DNA of 64,000 nucleotides from assembly GCF_009828855.1 (NCBI RefSeq), contig NZ_WUAG01000001.1, forward strand, positions 1,426,001-1,490,000, written 5' to 3'. Under the pieces are notes generated by a model that was not told the DNA's origin, made no database searches, and saw nothing but the letters and a program-made list of their open reading frames with translations. Each line of letters opens with the position of its first letter. Position 1 is the first letter of the stretch. Source of the stretch: Psychromonas sp. L1A2 (lineage in GTDB: Bacteria; Pseudomonadota; Gammaproteobacteria; Enterobacterales; Psychromonadaceae). Shown piece by piece: positions 18,706-27,782 of the stretch. The translations under genes and the position numbers were made by a program.

Positions 18706-21564
18706 GTGAGCTATCAAGTTTTAGCACGGAAGTGGCGACCACAGTCTTTTAAAGAAGTCATCGGTCAACCGCATGTATTAACCGCATTAGAAAATGGGTT
18801 AACACAAGATCGCGTACATCATGCTTATTTGTTTAGTGGTACCCGTGGTGTTGGTAAAACAACCATCGCGCGTATTTTAGCAAAAAGTTTAAATTGTGAA
18901 ACTGGCGTAACAGCAACTCCTTGTGGTGTTTGTGCTAACTGCCAAGCAATCGATCAAGGTCGATTCGTTGACCTATTAGAAATTGATGCGGCTTCTCGTA
19001 CTAAAGTTGATGACACACGTGAACTATTGGATAACGTGCAATATAAACCAGCGCAAGGGCGTTATAAGGTTTATTTGATTGATGAAGTGCACATGTTATC
19101 CAAGCACAGTTTTAACGCACTGCTAAAAACGCTAGAAGAGCCACCAGAATATGTGAAGTTCTTACTCGCAACGACCGATCCTCAAAAATTACCTATTACC
19201 GTTTTATCGCGTTGCTTACAGTTCCATTTAAAAGCCATCATGCCAGAGCAAATAGAACAACAACTGGCTGCGATTTTAGATCATGAAAAAGCAACATACG
19301 AACAACCTGCGTTAGGCGTTATTGCCAAAGCAGCAGATGGTAGTATGCGTGATGCCTTAAGCTTAACTGACCAAGCATTAGCGTTTGGCGCAGGCAATAT
19401 CAAATATGCAGCCGTATTAAAAATGCTAGGTACGATTGACCAATCGCACTTACATTACTTATTACATTTCATTGCATCGGGTAATAGCCAAAAAGTATTT
19501 GAAAAAATCCAAGAGTTTGTGCATTTAGGGGCTGACTTCTCAGCGTTACATCAAGAGCTAGCAAGCTTATGTCACCAAATTGCGTTAATGCAATTACAAC
19601 TCAACGCTAATGTCACTGAAAAAACGACCGTGCAATTATTAGCAGAACGTTTAACGCCAGAAGAAGTGCAGTTATTCTATCAAATTGCAGTACAAGGTTT
19701 TAAAGATTACGCCTATGCACCAAACGGAAAAGTAGCATTAGAAATGACTGTAATGCGTCTATTGGCTTTTAAACCTGCAAACTACATTGATATTGATGAA
19801 TCAATGCTAGCTAAAGCGCAACAAGTTGAAACGATTGCGCCCGTTGTGTCAGAAGTTAATACTGAGCAACAACCGCTTGCCGCAAGACCAGACGTTAGTA
19901 CATCGACTCAATCAAAACCTGAATCGGTTGCATCTCAAGCGCCATCTCAAGTGCCGCCGACAACAATTTCAACACCAGAGCCAGTTTCACAGCCTGCGCC
20001 CGTTTTACAGAAACAGAACACACCTATTTTACAGAAACAGAACACACCTATTTCACAGAAAGCGCCAAGTGACATTCCAGTACAGACGGCGCCAGCTCAA
20101 CCAGAAGTGAACCCAATAAAAGCGGGAACTCAGAGCGCACCTCAGCAGACTATGCCTGAACAGCAACTAACTCCAGAGCCGCCTAGCCATCAAGCGTCTG
20201 CTTATACTGCTACGGCGCCAGATACGACTCCGGAACCAGATACTACACCGGAAATGGCCCCTGAAGCTGGTTTTGAAAATGTCCCTGAAAATATCAGTGC
20301 ACCAGAGCAACATGTTGCTCCGACTCAATATGAACAAACAACAGCACAACCGGTTTCAACACCGCCAGTGCAAAGCGAACCTGCGCCTGCAAGCTTTGAT
20401 CTTGCTGCGACAACAAACTCACGTAACATGTTACGCAGCCATCGTTTAAAGCGAGAAGAACTAAAAAAGATTGAAGCGGCAACTGAGCAACAGACACCAA
20501 AAGCAAACGATCGGTTTGCCGCACCTGAAGTAACAGCCCAAGCAACACCAAGCGTTGACACGCTAGAAAAGAAAGTCGTTGAACCGTCAACTGTCAATCA
20601 TGCAGCGCCCAATATAACGACAGCATCAGTAGAAAAAACACCGATGCCTACAAGAAAAGTTGAAGCAAAAAGTAATGAAGGCTCAACTAACGAGCAAGAA
20701 TTACCGCCTTTAACAAGCTACCAAGAACAACCACATAATCAAAATAGCTATGATGATTATGGCGATGCTGATTATAGTAATGAACATAACGACTACTTTG
20801 ATAATCATGCTGAAGGTGTTGATGCAGCTACACCTCCGCCTCCAGCACCTGACAATCATGCTCAAAATGATTACTTCGAAGACACTAAATCTGTGCCAGC
20901 GAAAGTGGATGCTGCTCATTTAAATACAACCCACTTAAGTACTTCTGACTCAAGTGTTGCTAATTCAAGTAGTTCTAATTCAAGTAACTCTAGTCAAAAT
21001 GATCCTCAAGCATCAGCCAATGTACAAGCGAATAACGCTCAATTAGTAGTGGCTAAATCTGCAATAGCAAATCATGATATTTCAGCATTACATCATTCAG
21101 AAGTCGGTACGGAAGTACAACTAATGAATGATCCAAGCTTACAAAATCCTGAAATTGATATTGCCGCTTACGTTGAAGATAAAATGACAGACCCTTGGTT
21201 CTTAGCTATTAAAGCGATGGAGTTAGTGGGATTTGAAAAATTATTGGCAAAAAGTTGTGTTATACAGCAAAAAGATCAGTCTATAGACTTGAAATTACAT
21301 CAATCGCAAGCACATCTATTAAATAATCAAAGTTTGTGTGATGACTTAAAAAATAAACTGAGTCATTACTATGGTCAGCAATACACTATTACCATTGAGC
21401 AAGGTTCAATAGAAGGGAGCCACACACCAATGGAACTAGAGCAGATTGTATATCAACAATATCTTGATAATGCCAAAGCATCGATTAAAAACGACCCAAT
21501 TGTACAGACACTTGTGCGAGATTATGCTGCAAAAGTCTATGAAAATAGCGTAGTGCCGCTATAA
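18706..21564 (+). CDS. dnaX: DNA polymerase III subunits tau and gamma
   Basis: Clamp-loader ATPase (gamma) and replisome organiser (tau). Domains I-III occupy about 1-365: Walker A GTRGVGKTT, zinc-binding Cys cluster CGVCANC, Walker B DEVHML, and the sensor region LLATTDPQKLP. A very long Pro/Gln/Thr/Ser-rich linker follows (about 370-800) with an internal 24-base direct duplication (20003-20050, QKQNTPIL). The tau C-terminal domain begins near DPWFLAIKAMELVGFEKLLAKS. At 952 residues it is far longer than E. coli tau (643), nearly all in the linker. A programmed -1 frameshift heptamer at 20463-20469 would yield a gamma of about 589 residues. The start is GTG 18706, almost abutting apt; ybaB follows. 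Confidence 0.95.
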   Translation: MSYQVLARKWRPQSFKEVIGQPHVLTALENGLTQDRVHHAYLFSGTRGVGKTTIARILAKSLNCETGVTATPCGVCANCQAIDQGRFVDLLEIDAASRTKVDDTRELLDNVQYKPAQGRYKVYLIDEVHMLSKHSFNALLKTLEEPPEYVKFLLATTDPQKLPITVLSRCLQFHLKAIMPEQIEQQLAAILDHEKATYEQPALGVIAKAADGSMRDALSLTDQALAFGAGNIKYAAVLKMLGTIDQSHLHYLLHFIASGNSQKVFEKIQEFVHLGADFSALHQELASLCHQIALMQLQLNANVTEKTTVQLLAERLTPEEVQLFYQIAVQGFKDYAYAPNGKVALEMTVMRLLAFKPANYIDIDESMLAKAQQVETIAPVVSEVNTEQQPLAARPDVSTSTQSKPESVASQAPSQVPPTTISTPEPVSQPAPVLQKQNTPILQKQNTPISQKAPSDIPVQTAPAQPEVNPIKAGTQSAPQQTMPEQQLTPEPPSHQASAYTATAPDTTPEPDTTPEMAPEAGFENVPENISAPEQHVAPTQYEQTTAQPVSTPPVQSEPAPASFDLAATTNSRNMLRSHRLKREELKKIEAATEQQTPKANDRFAAPEVTAQATPSVDTLEKKVVEPSTVNHAAPNITTASVEKTPMPTRKVEAKSNEGSTNEQELPPLTSYQEQPHNQNSYDDYGDADYSNEHNDYFDNHAEGVDAATPPPPAPDNHAQNDYFEDTKSVPAKVDAAHLNTTHLSTSDSSVANSSSSNSSNSSQNDPQASANVQANNAQLVVAKSAIANHDISALHHSEVGTEVQLMNDPSLQNPEIDIAAYVEDKMTDPWFLAIKAMELVGFEKLLAKSCVIQQKDQSIDLKLHQSQAHLLNNQSLCDDLKNKLSHYYGQQYTITIEQGSIEGSHTPMELEQIVYQQYLDNAKASIKNDPIVQTLVRDYAAKVYENSVVPL
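20463..20522 (+). promoter_or_regulatory. dnaX programmed -1 frameshift site
   Basis: The heptamer A AAA AAG lies in the correct phase: the tau codons are CTA AAA AAG (codons 586-588). After slipping back one base the next codons are GAT and TGA, so gamma ends one residue after the shift, just as E. coli gamma ends with one Glu. A possible stem, GCGGCA (20476-20481) with TGCCGC (20517-20522), begins six bases after the heptamer. An alternative inner stem is GCAAAC/GTTTGC. A purine-rich GCGAGAAGAA lies just upstream, in the place of the E. coli Shine-Dalgarno-like stimulator. Confidence 0.8.
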
Positions 21565-21606
21565 TCTGCATAGTTTCATTAACTAATTAATATAAAGAGA
21601 GAAAAT

Positions 21607-21936
21607 ATGTTTAATAAAGGCGGAATGGGCGACTTAATGAAAAAAGCCCAAGAAATGCAAGAGAATATGCAAAAAGCACAAGCTGAAATTGCAAACACAG
21701 AAGTCGTTGGCGAATCAGGTGCAGGCCTAGTTAAAGTTACTTTATTAGGTAACCATAATGTACGTAAAGTTGAAATCGATCCAAGCTTATTTGAAGACGA
21801 CAAAGACATGATCGAAGACCTAGTAGCAGCCGCAATGAACGATGCAGTCCGTCGTGTTGAAGAAGTTAATAAATCTAAAATGAGTGGCTTAACAGGTGGT
21901 ATGGATTTACCACCTGGCTTCAAAATGCCTTTCTAG
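21607..21936 (+). CDS. ybaB: Nucleoid-associated protein YbaB/EbfC
   Basis: Small dimeric DNA-binding protein of the YbaB/EbfC family. The 109 residues begin with the Met/Gln-rich helix [21 protein letters not shown] and continue with the conserved [29 protein letters not shown] strand region; the tail is [11 protein letters not shown]. It lies 42 bases after dnaX with an AAAGAGAGAAAAT ribosome site, the usual position. recR, which follows ybaB in E. coli and many relatives, is not present here. Confidence 0.95.
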   Translation: MFNKGGMGDLMKKAQEMQENMQKAQAEIANTEVVGESGAGLVKVTLLGNHNVRKVEIDPSLFEDDKDMIEDLVAAAMNDAVRRVEEVNKSKMSGLTGGMDLPPGFKMPF

Positions 21937-22110
21937 GCTTTGCGCCATAAAAGACATCATTAATACAAGCAACATCAATAGCTTGGCTTTGTATCGTTTA
22001 TTAAATAACGGAATGAAGACAAGCTTTTTTTGTCTCCGCATTTTGTATGTTTTACCTCAAGGTTAACCCTCTATTTTTATATCCCATACTTTTACCATCT
22101 ATATTTTTCT

Positions 22111-22137
22111 CATTATTCATTATTCATTATTCATTAC
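22111..22137. repeat. (CATTATT)3 heptanucleotide tandem repeat
   Basis: Three perfect CATTATT units plus a partial one lie in the gap between ybaB and the kinase-like gene. Non-coding. Confidence 0.75.
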
Positions 22138-22252
22138 TTATTGCTCATTTAACTCAATCTAAACCAATAACATTACCCATATTATTGAATTCATGACCGA
22201 GTGCGGTACCATCAACTACTTTGAGATTATTTATTCCATACAAGAAGCCACT

Positions 22253-23245
22253 ATGCCCATTTCATCTTCATTAAAAACAACCTTATTATCATTGACTGGC
22301 GCGCAAGCGGTAACTGATGTTCAGTTAATTCAAAGTGTGTGGGGCGGTTATGGAGAACTGTTTAGAGTAAGTTTGCAAGGTGGTGAAAATAGCTCAGTGG
22401 TCGTGAAATTAGTGAATACACCACAACCTAGCTCGCATCCCAAAGGGTGGAATACTACACTTTCGCATCAGCGTAAATTGCACTCTTATCAAGTCGAAGC
22501 AAATTGGTATACTCATTACACGGATTTAAATAATGATGACTGCTACTCACCACGCTGTATTGCAGTACAAAGTAACCAACAACAAAGCTTATTGATATTA
22601 GAAGATTTGGCCGCAGTCGGTTATCCCCTCGTTAAAACGGAAGCAACGCTCGAACAAGCCAAAACGTGCATTAAATGGCTTGCTAACTTTCATGCGTTAC
22701 ATCTTCAAAGAAAAGCCAATGACTTATGGGCAACGGGTACCTATTGGCACTTGGCTACTCGCCCCGATGAATTAGCCGCTTTGCAAGACAGTGAATTAAA
22801 ACATTCAGCACAACGTATCGATCACATATTGAGCCAATCACCTTTTCAAACATTAGTGCATGGCGATGCTAAATTAGCTAACTTTTGTTTCTCTGATGAT
22901 ACGACAAAAGTTGCAGCGGTAGATTTTCAATACGTTGGGCAGGGTTGTGGTATGAAAGACCTGATCTTATTTATCAGCAGTGCCATTTCTCCTGAAGATT
23001 GCGAACAGTTGCAAGTGGCGTTAATTGATCATTACTTTAAATGTTTAACCACAGCAGTTTCAAAAACACGACAAGATATTGATGCAATGCATCTAGAGCA
23101 AGCGTGGCGACCTTTATATGCCATTGCTTGGGCTGATTTTCAACGTTTTGTAAAAGGGTGGTCACCGAGCCATTGGAAGATTAATGAGTACACTGAACAG
23201 TTAACCAAACAAGCGATTGATTCATTAATACAATTCCCTAAATAA
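22253..23245 (+). CDS. EcKinase/choline-kinase-like phosphotransferase
   Basis: Protein-kinase-like small-molecule phosphotransferase. The N-lobe shows a Gly-rich WGGYGELFRV and Lys in SVVVKLV. The catalytic loop is LVHGDAKLANFCF (Brenner HGD form) and the metal-binding motif is AAVDFQYVGQGCGMKDL, both typical of the EcKinase/CHK family (PF02958). The substrate is unknown; ecdysteroid kinase is only the eukaryotic namesake. I prefer the ATG at 22253 (MPISSSLK) over an in-frame ATG at 22193, because the upstream extension has no family similarity that I recognise; this is uncertain. It lies 12 bases ahead of an IMPase-like gene, so the two probably form an operon. Confidence 0.75.
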   Translation: MPISSSLKTTLLSLTGAQAVTDVQLIQSVWGGYGELFRVSLQGGENSSVVVKLVNTPQPSSHPKGWNTTLSHQRKLHSYQVEANWYTHYTDLNNDDCYSPRCIAVQSNQQQSLLILEDLAAVGYPLVKTEATLEQAKTCIKWLANFHALHLQRKANDLWATGTYWHLATRPDELAALQDSELKHSAQRIDHILSQSPFQTLVHGDAKLANFCFSDDTTKVAAVDFQYVGQGCGMKDLILFISSAISPEDCEQLQVALIDHYFKCLTTAVSKTRQDIDAMHLEQAWRPLYAIAWADFQRFVKGWSPSHWKINEYTEQLTKQAIDSLIQFPK

Positions 23246-23257
23246 GGCCAAATAGCC

Positions 23258-24328
23258 GTGCGATTAACAACAGAGATACTCAATCAATTAAGCTTATTAG
23301 CCATTCAAGCAGCGGAGCAAGCCGGTGATTATATCCGTCAATTTGATCGTGCGTTATTAACCACACACTTTAAAGAAGCAGGCAGTAGTCAAAGTGCACA
23401 AGTGGTAACAGACGTTGATTTTGCATGCCAAGATATTATCTTAACCATTTTACAACCGACCTGTGAACAGTACGATTTAGCACTGCTTAGTGAAGAACAA
23501 GTAAACGAAAAACAACTAAGCGAAGATAGCACTAATTTAGAAGCTATTAATCTAGAAGCTATTAATCTAGAAAGCACTAACCAAGAAGGTAATAAAGAAA
23601 GGTGTGAAGAAAATACAAACAGTCATCCACGTTTAACAAAAGACTACTTTTGGTGTATCGATCCACTGGATGGCACCTTGCCCTTCATAGAAGGCGGAAA
23701 TGGTTATGCCGTATCGATTGCACTAGTCGCAGCAAATGGCGAACCCATATTGGCGGCTGTTCATCAACCTACGAGCAATACCACTTACCATACAATGATA
23801 GCCACATTGGGTATGACGCAAGGTTTTAAAAATAAACAGCCATTCAATAAATTAACTGAAAGCAGCACAAGTGGTATCAATACCCTCAAGAAAGTTAATA
23901 ACACATTTACTTTTTACAGCGACAGAAGCTTTCAGTTTAGTGAACACTATCCATTGTTAATTAAGCAGTTAACAATATTAGCCCATGAGTTAGGTTATGA
24001 AAAAGTCGTGATAAAAGAACAAGCAGGCGCGGTAATGAATGCAATCTCCGTGATTGAATGTGCTGTGATGGAAAAATGGAACTCTCAACATAATGCCGCT
24101 TGTTATATTAAATTACCTAAACCTCAGTTAGGCGGAGGCAGTTTGTGGGATTTCAGTGCAACAGCTTGTTTAGCCACCGCGACAGACACTTGGGTCAGTG
24201 ATATTCACGGCAATCCGCTTGATTTAAATCGACACGATTCAAACTACATGAACCATCAAGGTGTGCTTTACGTGTCAGAACAACACCTCGCACGAAGGCT
24301 CATTACTATGTGTAGTACATTGAAATAA
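23258..24328 (+). CDS. Inositol monophosphatase / CysQ-like phosphatase
   Basis: Metal-dependent phosphatase of the IMPase superfamily. VTDVDFACQ and the signature WCIDPLDGTLPFIEGGNGYAVSIAL supply the Mg-binding residues; the second signature GGGSLWDFSATACLA is near the C-terminus. At 356 residues it is longer than CysQ (about 246). Part of the excess is a low-complexity insert between the metal motifs (about 90-127) built from a 15-base direct repeat (23537-23551 and 23552-23566, encoding LEAIN twice). Substrate could be 3'-phosphoadenosine phosphate, an inositol phosphate or another sugar phosphate. The start is GTG 23258, following the kinase-like gene by 12 bases. Confidence 0.78.
   Translation: MRLTTEILNQLSLLAIQAAEQAGDYIRQFDRALLTTHFKEAGSSQSAQVVTDVDFACQDIILTILQPTCEQYDLALLSEEQVNEKQLSEDSTNLEAINLEAINLESTNQEGNKERCEENTNSHPRLTKDYFWCIDPLDGTLPFIEGGNGYAVSIALVAANGEPILAAVHQPTSNTTYHTMIATLGMTQGFKNKQPFNKLTESSTSGINTLKKVNNTFTFYSDRSFQFSEHYPLLIKQLTILAHELGYEKVVIKEQAGAVMNAISVIECAVMEKWNSQHNAACYIKLPKPQLGGGSLWDFSATACLATATDTWVSDIHGNPLDLNRHDSNYMNHQGVLYVSEQHLARRLITMCSTLK
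23537..23566. repeat. In-frame 15-base tandem duplication in the phosphatase gene
   Basis: Two copies of a 15-base unit ([CT]TAGAAGCTATTAAT) encode LEAIN repeated; a third, degenerate copy follows. The repeat keeps the frame, so it adds to a loop. Confidence 0.8.
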
Positions 24329-24661
24329 CGTCTCAATAATACCTTAATCGCTAAACTGATCAGCCATTTCAAAACATTAATTAACCAATCTACTGTTCAT
24401 CAATAAAGAGTGTTTCAGATTGAAATACTCTAAAAAAGTGAATAATAAGCAATATTCATCGTTTTTCTTATTAATATCAGCTATTTCAAACTCTTATCAT
24501 TCCTAAAATCACTTTTTTGTGATAAAACTGATTTAATAGCTGAACTTATCTAATGAACTTAGCTATTAAGGAATAAGCTCCTTTTTCCTATTTTGAGAAT
24601 CAAACCTTAAATATTTTCAATAACAAGATGAAATTAATGCGCAGGGAACTGAGTAAATAAA
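24329..24661. other. AT-rich gap before the accessory island
   Basis: 333 bases without a credible gene. AT content rises relative to the upstream genes. No terminator with a clear U-tract and no direct repeat marking an insertion edge was found. Confidence 0.4.
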
Positions 24662-25297
24662 ATGCCAGAGAGCTTTTACAATAAAAATGCAAAGCAATTA
24701 GTAGAATTGTATTTATCAAAATCTTTTGAGCAGGTGCATCAACCATGGCTTGAATATCTAACACCCATCTTAAACAAACCCGATACCCGCATGTTAGATT
24801 TAGGGGCAGGCGCGGGGCGCGATAGTAAATATATGGCGCAACAAGGCGCTAGCAATAATATCTCAGTTACCGCGATAGAGCCTGCTGCAATGCTTGCCGA
24901 ACTAGGCAAACAACATACCCAAGGTTTAAACGTTCGTTGGTTGCAAGACTCCTTACCCGATTTAACCACAGTCACCAAACAAGAAGTCAGTTTTGACTTG
25001 ATCTTACTCAGTGCTGTCTGGATGCATATTCCCGAGACACAACGCTCACGTTCGTTACGAAAATTAGCCAACTTACTTAAACCCGGTGGAAAATTAGTTA
25101 TCTCATTGCGTCATGGCCCAAGTGGCGATGAACGTAATATGCTTGATGTGTGCAGTGACCAGTTACTACACATGAGTAAAGAGTTTGGATTATCTCCATT
25201 ATTGGTCACTGATAAAAATGCAGATGTTATTGGACGAGAGTCAGTAACATGGCAAACGGTGGTGTTGCATACCAATTTAGAATCTAAGAGTAGGTAA
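24662..25297 (+). CDS. Class I SAM-dependent methyltransferase
   Basis: A 211-residue stand-alone Rossmann methyltransferase. Motif I is MLDLGAGAGRDSKYMAQQGA (44-63), motif II acidic VTAIEPAAMLAELG, and the motif IV region is FDLILLSAVWMHIP, followed by LLKPGGKLVISLRHGP. No target-recognition domain is present, so a small molecule or protein substrate is more likely than DNA. The stop codon is five bases before the HNH nuclease gene, so the two are probably co-transcribed. Whether it belongs to the defence-like island or is an older chromosomal gene is unclear. Confidence 0.8.
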   Translation: MPESFYNKNAKQLVELYLSKSFEQVHQPWLEYLTPILNKPDTRMLDLGAGAGRDSKYMAQQGASNNISVTAIEPAAMLAELGKQHTQGLNVRWLQDSLPDLTTVTKQEVSFDLILLSAVWMHIPETQRSRSLRKLANLLKPGGKLVISLRHGPSGDERNMLDVCSDQLLHMSKEFGLSPLLVTDKNADVIGRESVTWQTVVLHTNLESKSR

Positions 25298-25302
25298 AAA
25301 TA

Positions 25303-26430
25303 ATGCCATTAGATTTTTATTTAGAAAAATTTCGGAATCTTAACACTAACTCTCGAGGTGGCCGAAATAGCCCTCATAAAGTTTGTATGTTGCTATCAGT
25401 AATGGATCTCATTCAAGCAGGACATATTCATTCAAATAAAATTCAATTAAATGATGTATTGAAAGAGCGATTTTCATTTCATTTTAATGAAAGAAAACAA
25501 GGTAATGATCAAGACAAACCAGAGACTCCCTTTTATCATTTACAAACAGAGGGGTTTTGGGGGCTAGCTTATAATAGTAATGTTGATTCTGAAAAGGTTA
25601 CTCGATATTCAGCAAAATCAATTTCACATGCCTACTTAGATGATAACTTATTTGAATATTTTAAAAGTAGTATTGTGAGTAATGACCTTAAAGATGCATT
25701 GCTTGAAAATTTATCTGATTTACCTACATTGTATGTTCAATGGATGTTAGACCTTGGGAAATCAAATAATACAATAAAAAAATATTTACAAGCAATCCAA
25801 GGCTCAATTACCAATTGGCTTATAGAGGCGAATGTTATTCAAGTTCCATTAACTAGTGTTAATTCATTTAGTAAATTTAACTTATTAGCTGAGCAAGCAA
25901 AGAATCTTGATAAGTTTAAAGTTATCGATGCACGTGGTCATGGGATGTATAAGGCAGCTTTAAATTCATATTTACAATTTTTAAAAGATTTAGCCCAATT
26001 AGATATTAAATCGGATATACAAAAAATTGTACAAGATAATAAACTCACGGCAACAGAAAGATCGATAATGATAAGTGCTCGAATAGGGCAAGGAACTTTT
26101 AGAAGGCAACTTATAGATATGTGGAAAGGTTGTGCTGTAACGGGTTATAAAAATTCTCAGTTATTAATGGCATCTCATATAAAGCCTTGGCATGTATCAA
26201 ACAATGAAGAGCGGCTTGATAAATATAATGGTTTATTATTATTAGCAAATTTAGATAAAGCATTTGATCTCGGTTTTATTTCATTTGCAAATACAGGTGA
26301 AATAATACTTTCAAAACATCTAGAAAAACCACAAGTATTAGGTCTAAAGGATGGAATGCGTTTCGATGTGCATAAAGGCCATATGAAGTATTTAGATCAT
26401 CATAGAAATGAATTATTTAAAGGATATTGA
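25303..26430 (+). CDS. HNH endonuclease, probable restriction nuclease
   Basis: A 375-residue predicted nuclease. The C-terminal HNH_2 domain (about 276-345) shows GCAVTGYKNSQLLMASHIKPW, then RLDKYNGLLLLANLDKAFDLGFISF, with the metal-binding His in SHIKPW and the conserved Asn in YNGLLLL. The N-terminal region (about 1-110) resembles the helical N-terminal domain of HNH restriction enzymes (KVCMLLSVMDLI). A middle segment around 145-160 (NTIKKYLQAIQGSITNWL) looks like a recombinase-type helical DNA-binding stretch, though this is only a resemblance. It is five bases downstream of a SAM methyltransferase and 89 bases upstream of a cytosine-5 DNA methyltransferase, so a restriction role is inferred. 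Confidence 0.82.
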   Translation: MPLDFYLEKFRNLNTNSRGGRNSPHKVCMLLSVMDLIQAGHIHSNKIQLNDVLKERFSFHFNERKQGNDQDKPETPFYHLQTEGFWGLAYNSNVDSEKVTRYSAKSISHAYLDDNLFEYFKSSIVSNDLKDALLENLSDLPTLYVQWMLDLGKSNNTIKKYLQAIQGSITNWLIEANVIQVPLTSVNSFSKFNLLAEQAKNLDKFKVIDARGHGMYKAALNSYLQFLKDLAQLDIKSDIQKIVQDNKLTATERSIMISARIGQGTFRRQLIDMWKGCAVTGYKNSQLLMASHIKPWHVSNNEERLDKYNGLLLLANLDKAFDLGFISFANTGEIILSKHLEKPQVLGLKDGMRFDVHKGHMKYLDHHRNELFKGY

Positions 26431-26519
26431 CCATCAATTATAACCAATATATTAAACTTCTAGGTTAAATAAAATGGAGGATATATAATCCGGCGCTAAC
26501 TAAAAAGGTGTTATGAACT

Positions 26520-27707
26520 ATGTCTACGAATTTAACAGCAATTGATCTCTTTGCAGGGGCTGGAGGTTTCTCGCTTGCCGCACAAAAACAAGGGTTTGAA
26601 TTATTAGCTGCAGTTGAATTTGATGATAAAGCTTCTAGCACTTATAGCCATAATTTAGTGGATAAAGTTGATGGAAGAACAAAAGTTTTCAATCAAGATA
26701 TTAACGACGTAGATGTTCATAGTTTAATGAAATATCAGAATATTAAACAGGGAGAGCTTGATTTATTACTTGGTGGGCCACCTTGCCAAGGTTTTTCTAC
26801 TCATAGGATTAAAGGTGCTGGGATTTCGGATCCCCGTAATCAATTGTTAATCAGATATTTTGATTTTGTAAAAGCATTATTACCTAAAGTGTTTCTTGTA
26901 GAAAATGTTCCTGGTCTTTTATGGAAAAGACATGAGGAACATCTTAATAAATTTTTAAACTTAGCTAAATCTCATGGTTATCAAGTTATTAATGATGCTC
27001 CGATTATTGTTAATGCAAAAGATCATGGTGTCCCTCAAAATAGAAAAAGAGCTTTTATTCTTGCTGTTCGAAAAGATATTTGCATTAAAAAATTAAAGTG
27101 GCCTCCTGTCGCGACTCACTTTGATCCTAGATTGAAAACTAAACCTCACTGGAAAACCGCATCAACTGTTTTTGAAACACCTCCTAAGGAAATTTTAGAT
27201 AAACTGAAAGAAAGACTGGTAGAAAAAAAAATATTTGAGAAAAGTAAGGCTGAAAAGGTTGTTAATGATCTTGAATTTGGTTCTCCTTTTTTAGCTAATG
27301 ATCCTTGTGACCTTCATATGAAACATACTTCAGAAGTAAGTGAACGCTTTAGGGAGACTCCGCTTAATGGTAGTCGAGAAGACATATCCTTTAGATTGAA
27401 ATGTCACAGTAAGGGTTACAGAGGCCATAAAGATGTTTATGGGCGGGTATTTTTTCATACACCATCAAATACTGTTACTACTGGCTGTAATAACCCTTCA
27501 AAAGGTCGATTTGTTCATCCTTGGTTAGATCATGGTATTACTTTAAGGCATGCAGCTAGGCTTCAAAGTTTTCCAGATGATTTTAATTTTTTAGGTTCAT
27601 CAACAGAAAGGGCGAGACAGATAGGTAATGCGGTTCCAATAAAACTTGGTAAATCGCTTATTAAAACAATTAAAAGTCAAATATTAGATACTACGTCTGA
27701 GATGTAG
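26520..27707 (+). CDS. DNA (cytosine-5) methyltransferase
   Basis: Transfers methyl groups to C5 of cytosine within a recognition site. Motif I is AIDLFAGAGGFSLAA near the N-terminus, motif IV is GGPPCQGFST with catalytic Cys89, motif VI VENVPGLL, motif VIII QNRKRAFILAV, and motifs IX-X are RHAARLQSFPDDF and IGNAVPIKLGKSL. The target-recognition region lies between about 190 and 310; specificity cannot be read. At 395 residues it is of normal length. It sits between the HNH nuclease and the GHKL ATPase gene on the same strand. An AAAAAGGTG ribosome site precedes ATG 26520. It probably protects host DNA from the island's nuclease (inference). Confidence 0.93.
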   Translation: MSTNLTAIDLFAGAGGFSLAAQKQGFELLAAVEFDDKASSTYSHNLVDKVDGRTKVFNQDINDVDVHSLMKYQNIKQGELDLLLGGPPCQGFSTHRIKGAGISDPRNQLLIRYFDFVKALLPKVFLVENVPGLLWKRHEEHLNKFLNLAKSHGYQVINDAPIIVNAKDHGVPQNRKRAFILAVRKDICIKKLKWPPVATHFDPRLKTKPHWKTASTVFETPPKEILDKLKERLVEKKIFEKSKAEKVVNDLEFGSPFLANDPCDLHMKHTSEVSERFRETPLNGSREDISFRLKCHSKGYRGHKDVYGRVFFHTPSNTVTTGCNNPSKGRFVHPWLDHGITLRHAARLQSFPDDFNFLGSSTERARQIGNAVPIKLGKSLIKTIKSQILDTTSEM

Positions 27708-27782
27708 ATAGCTTTATACTGGTATATTTATTTTATTAAAAAGCATATTATTCACATAGTTAGCTAATCACTAGGAAATAAT

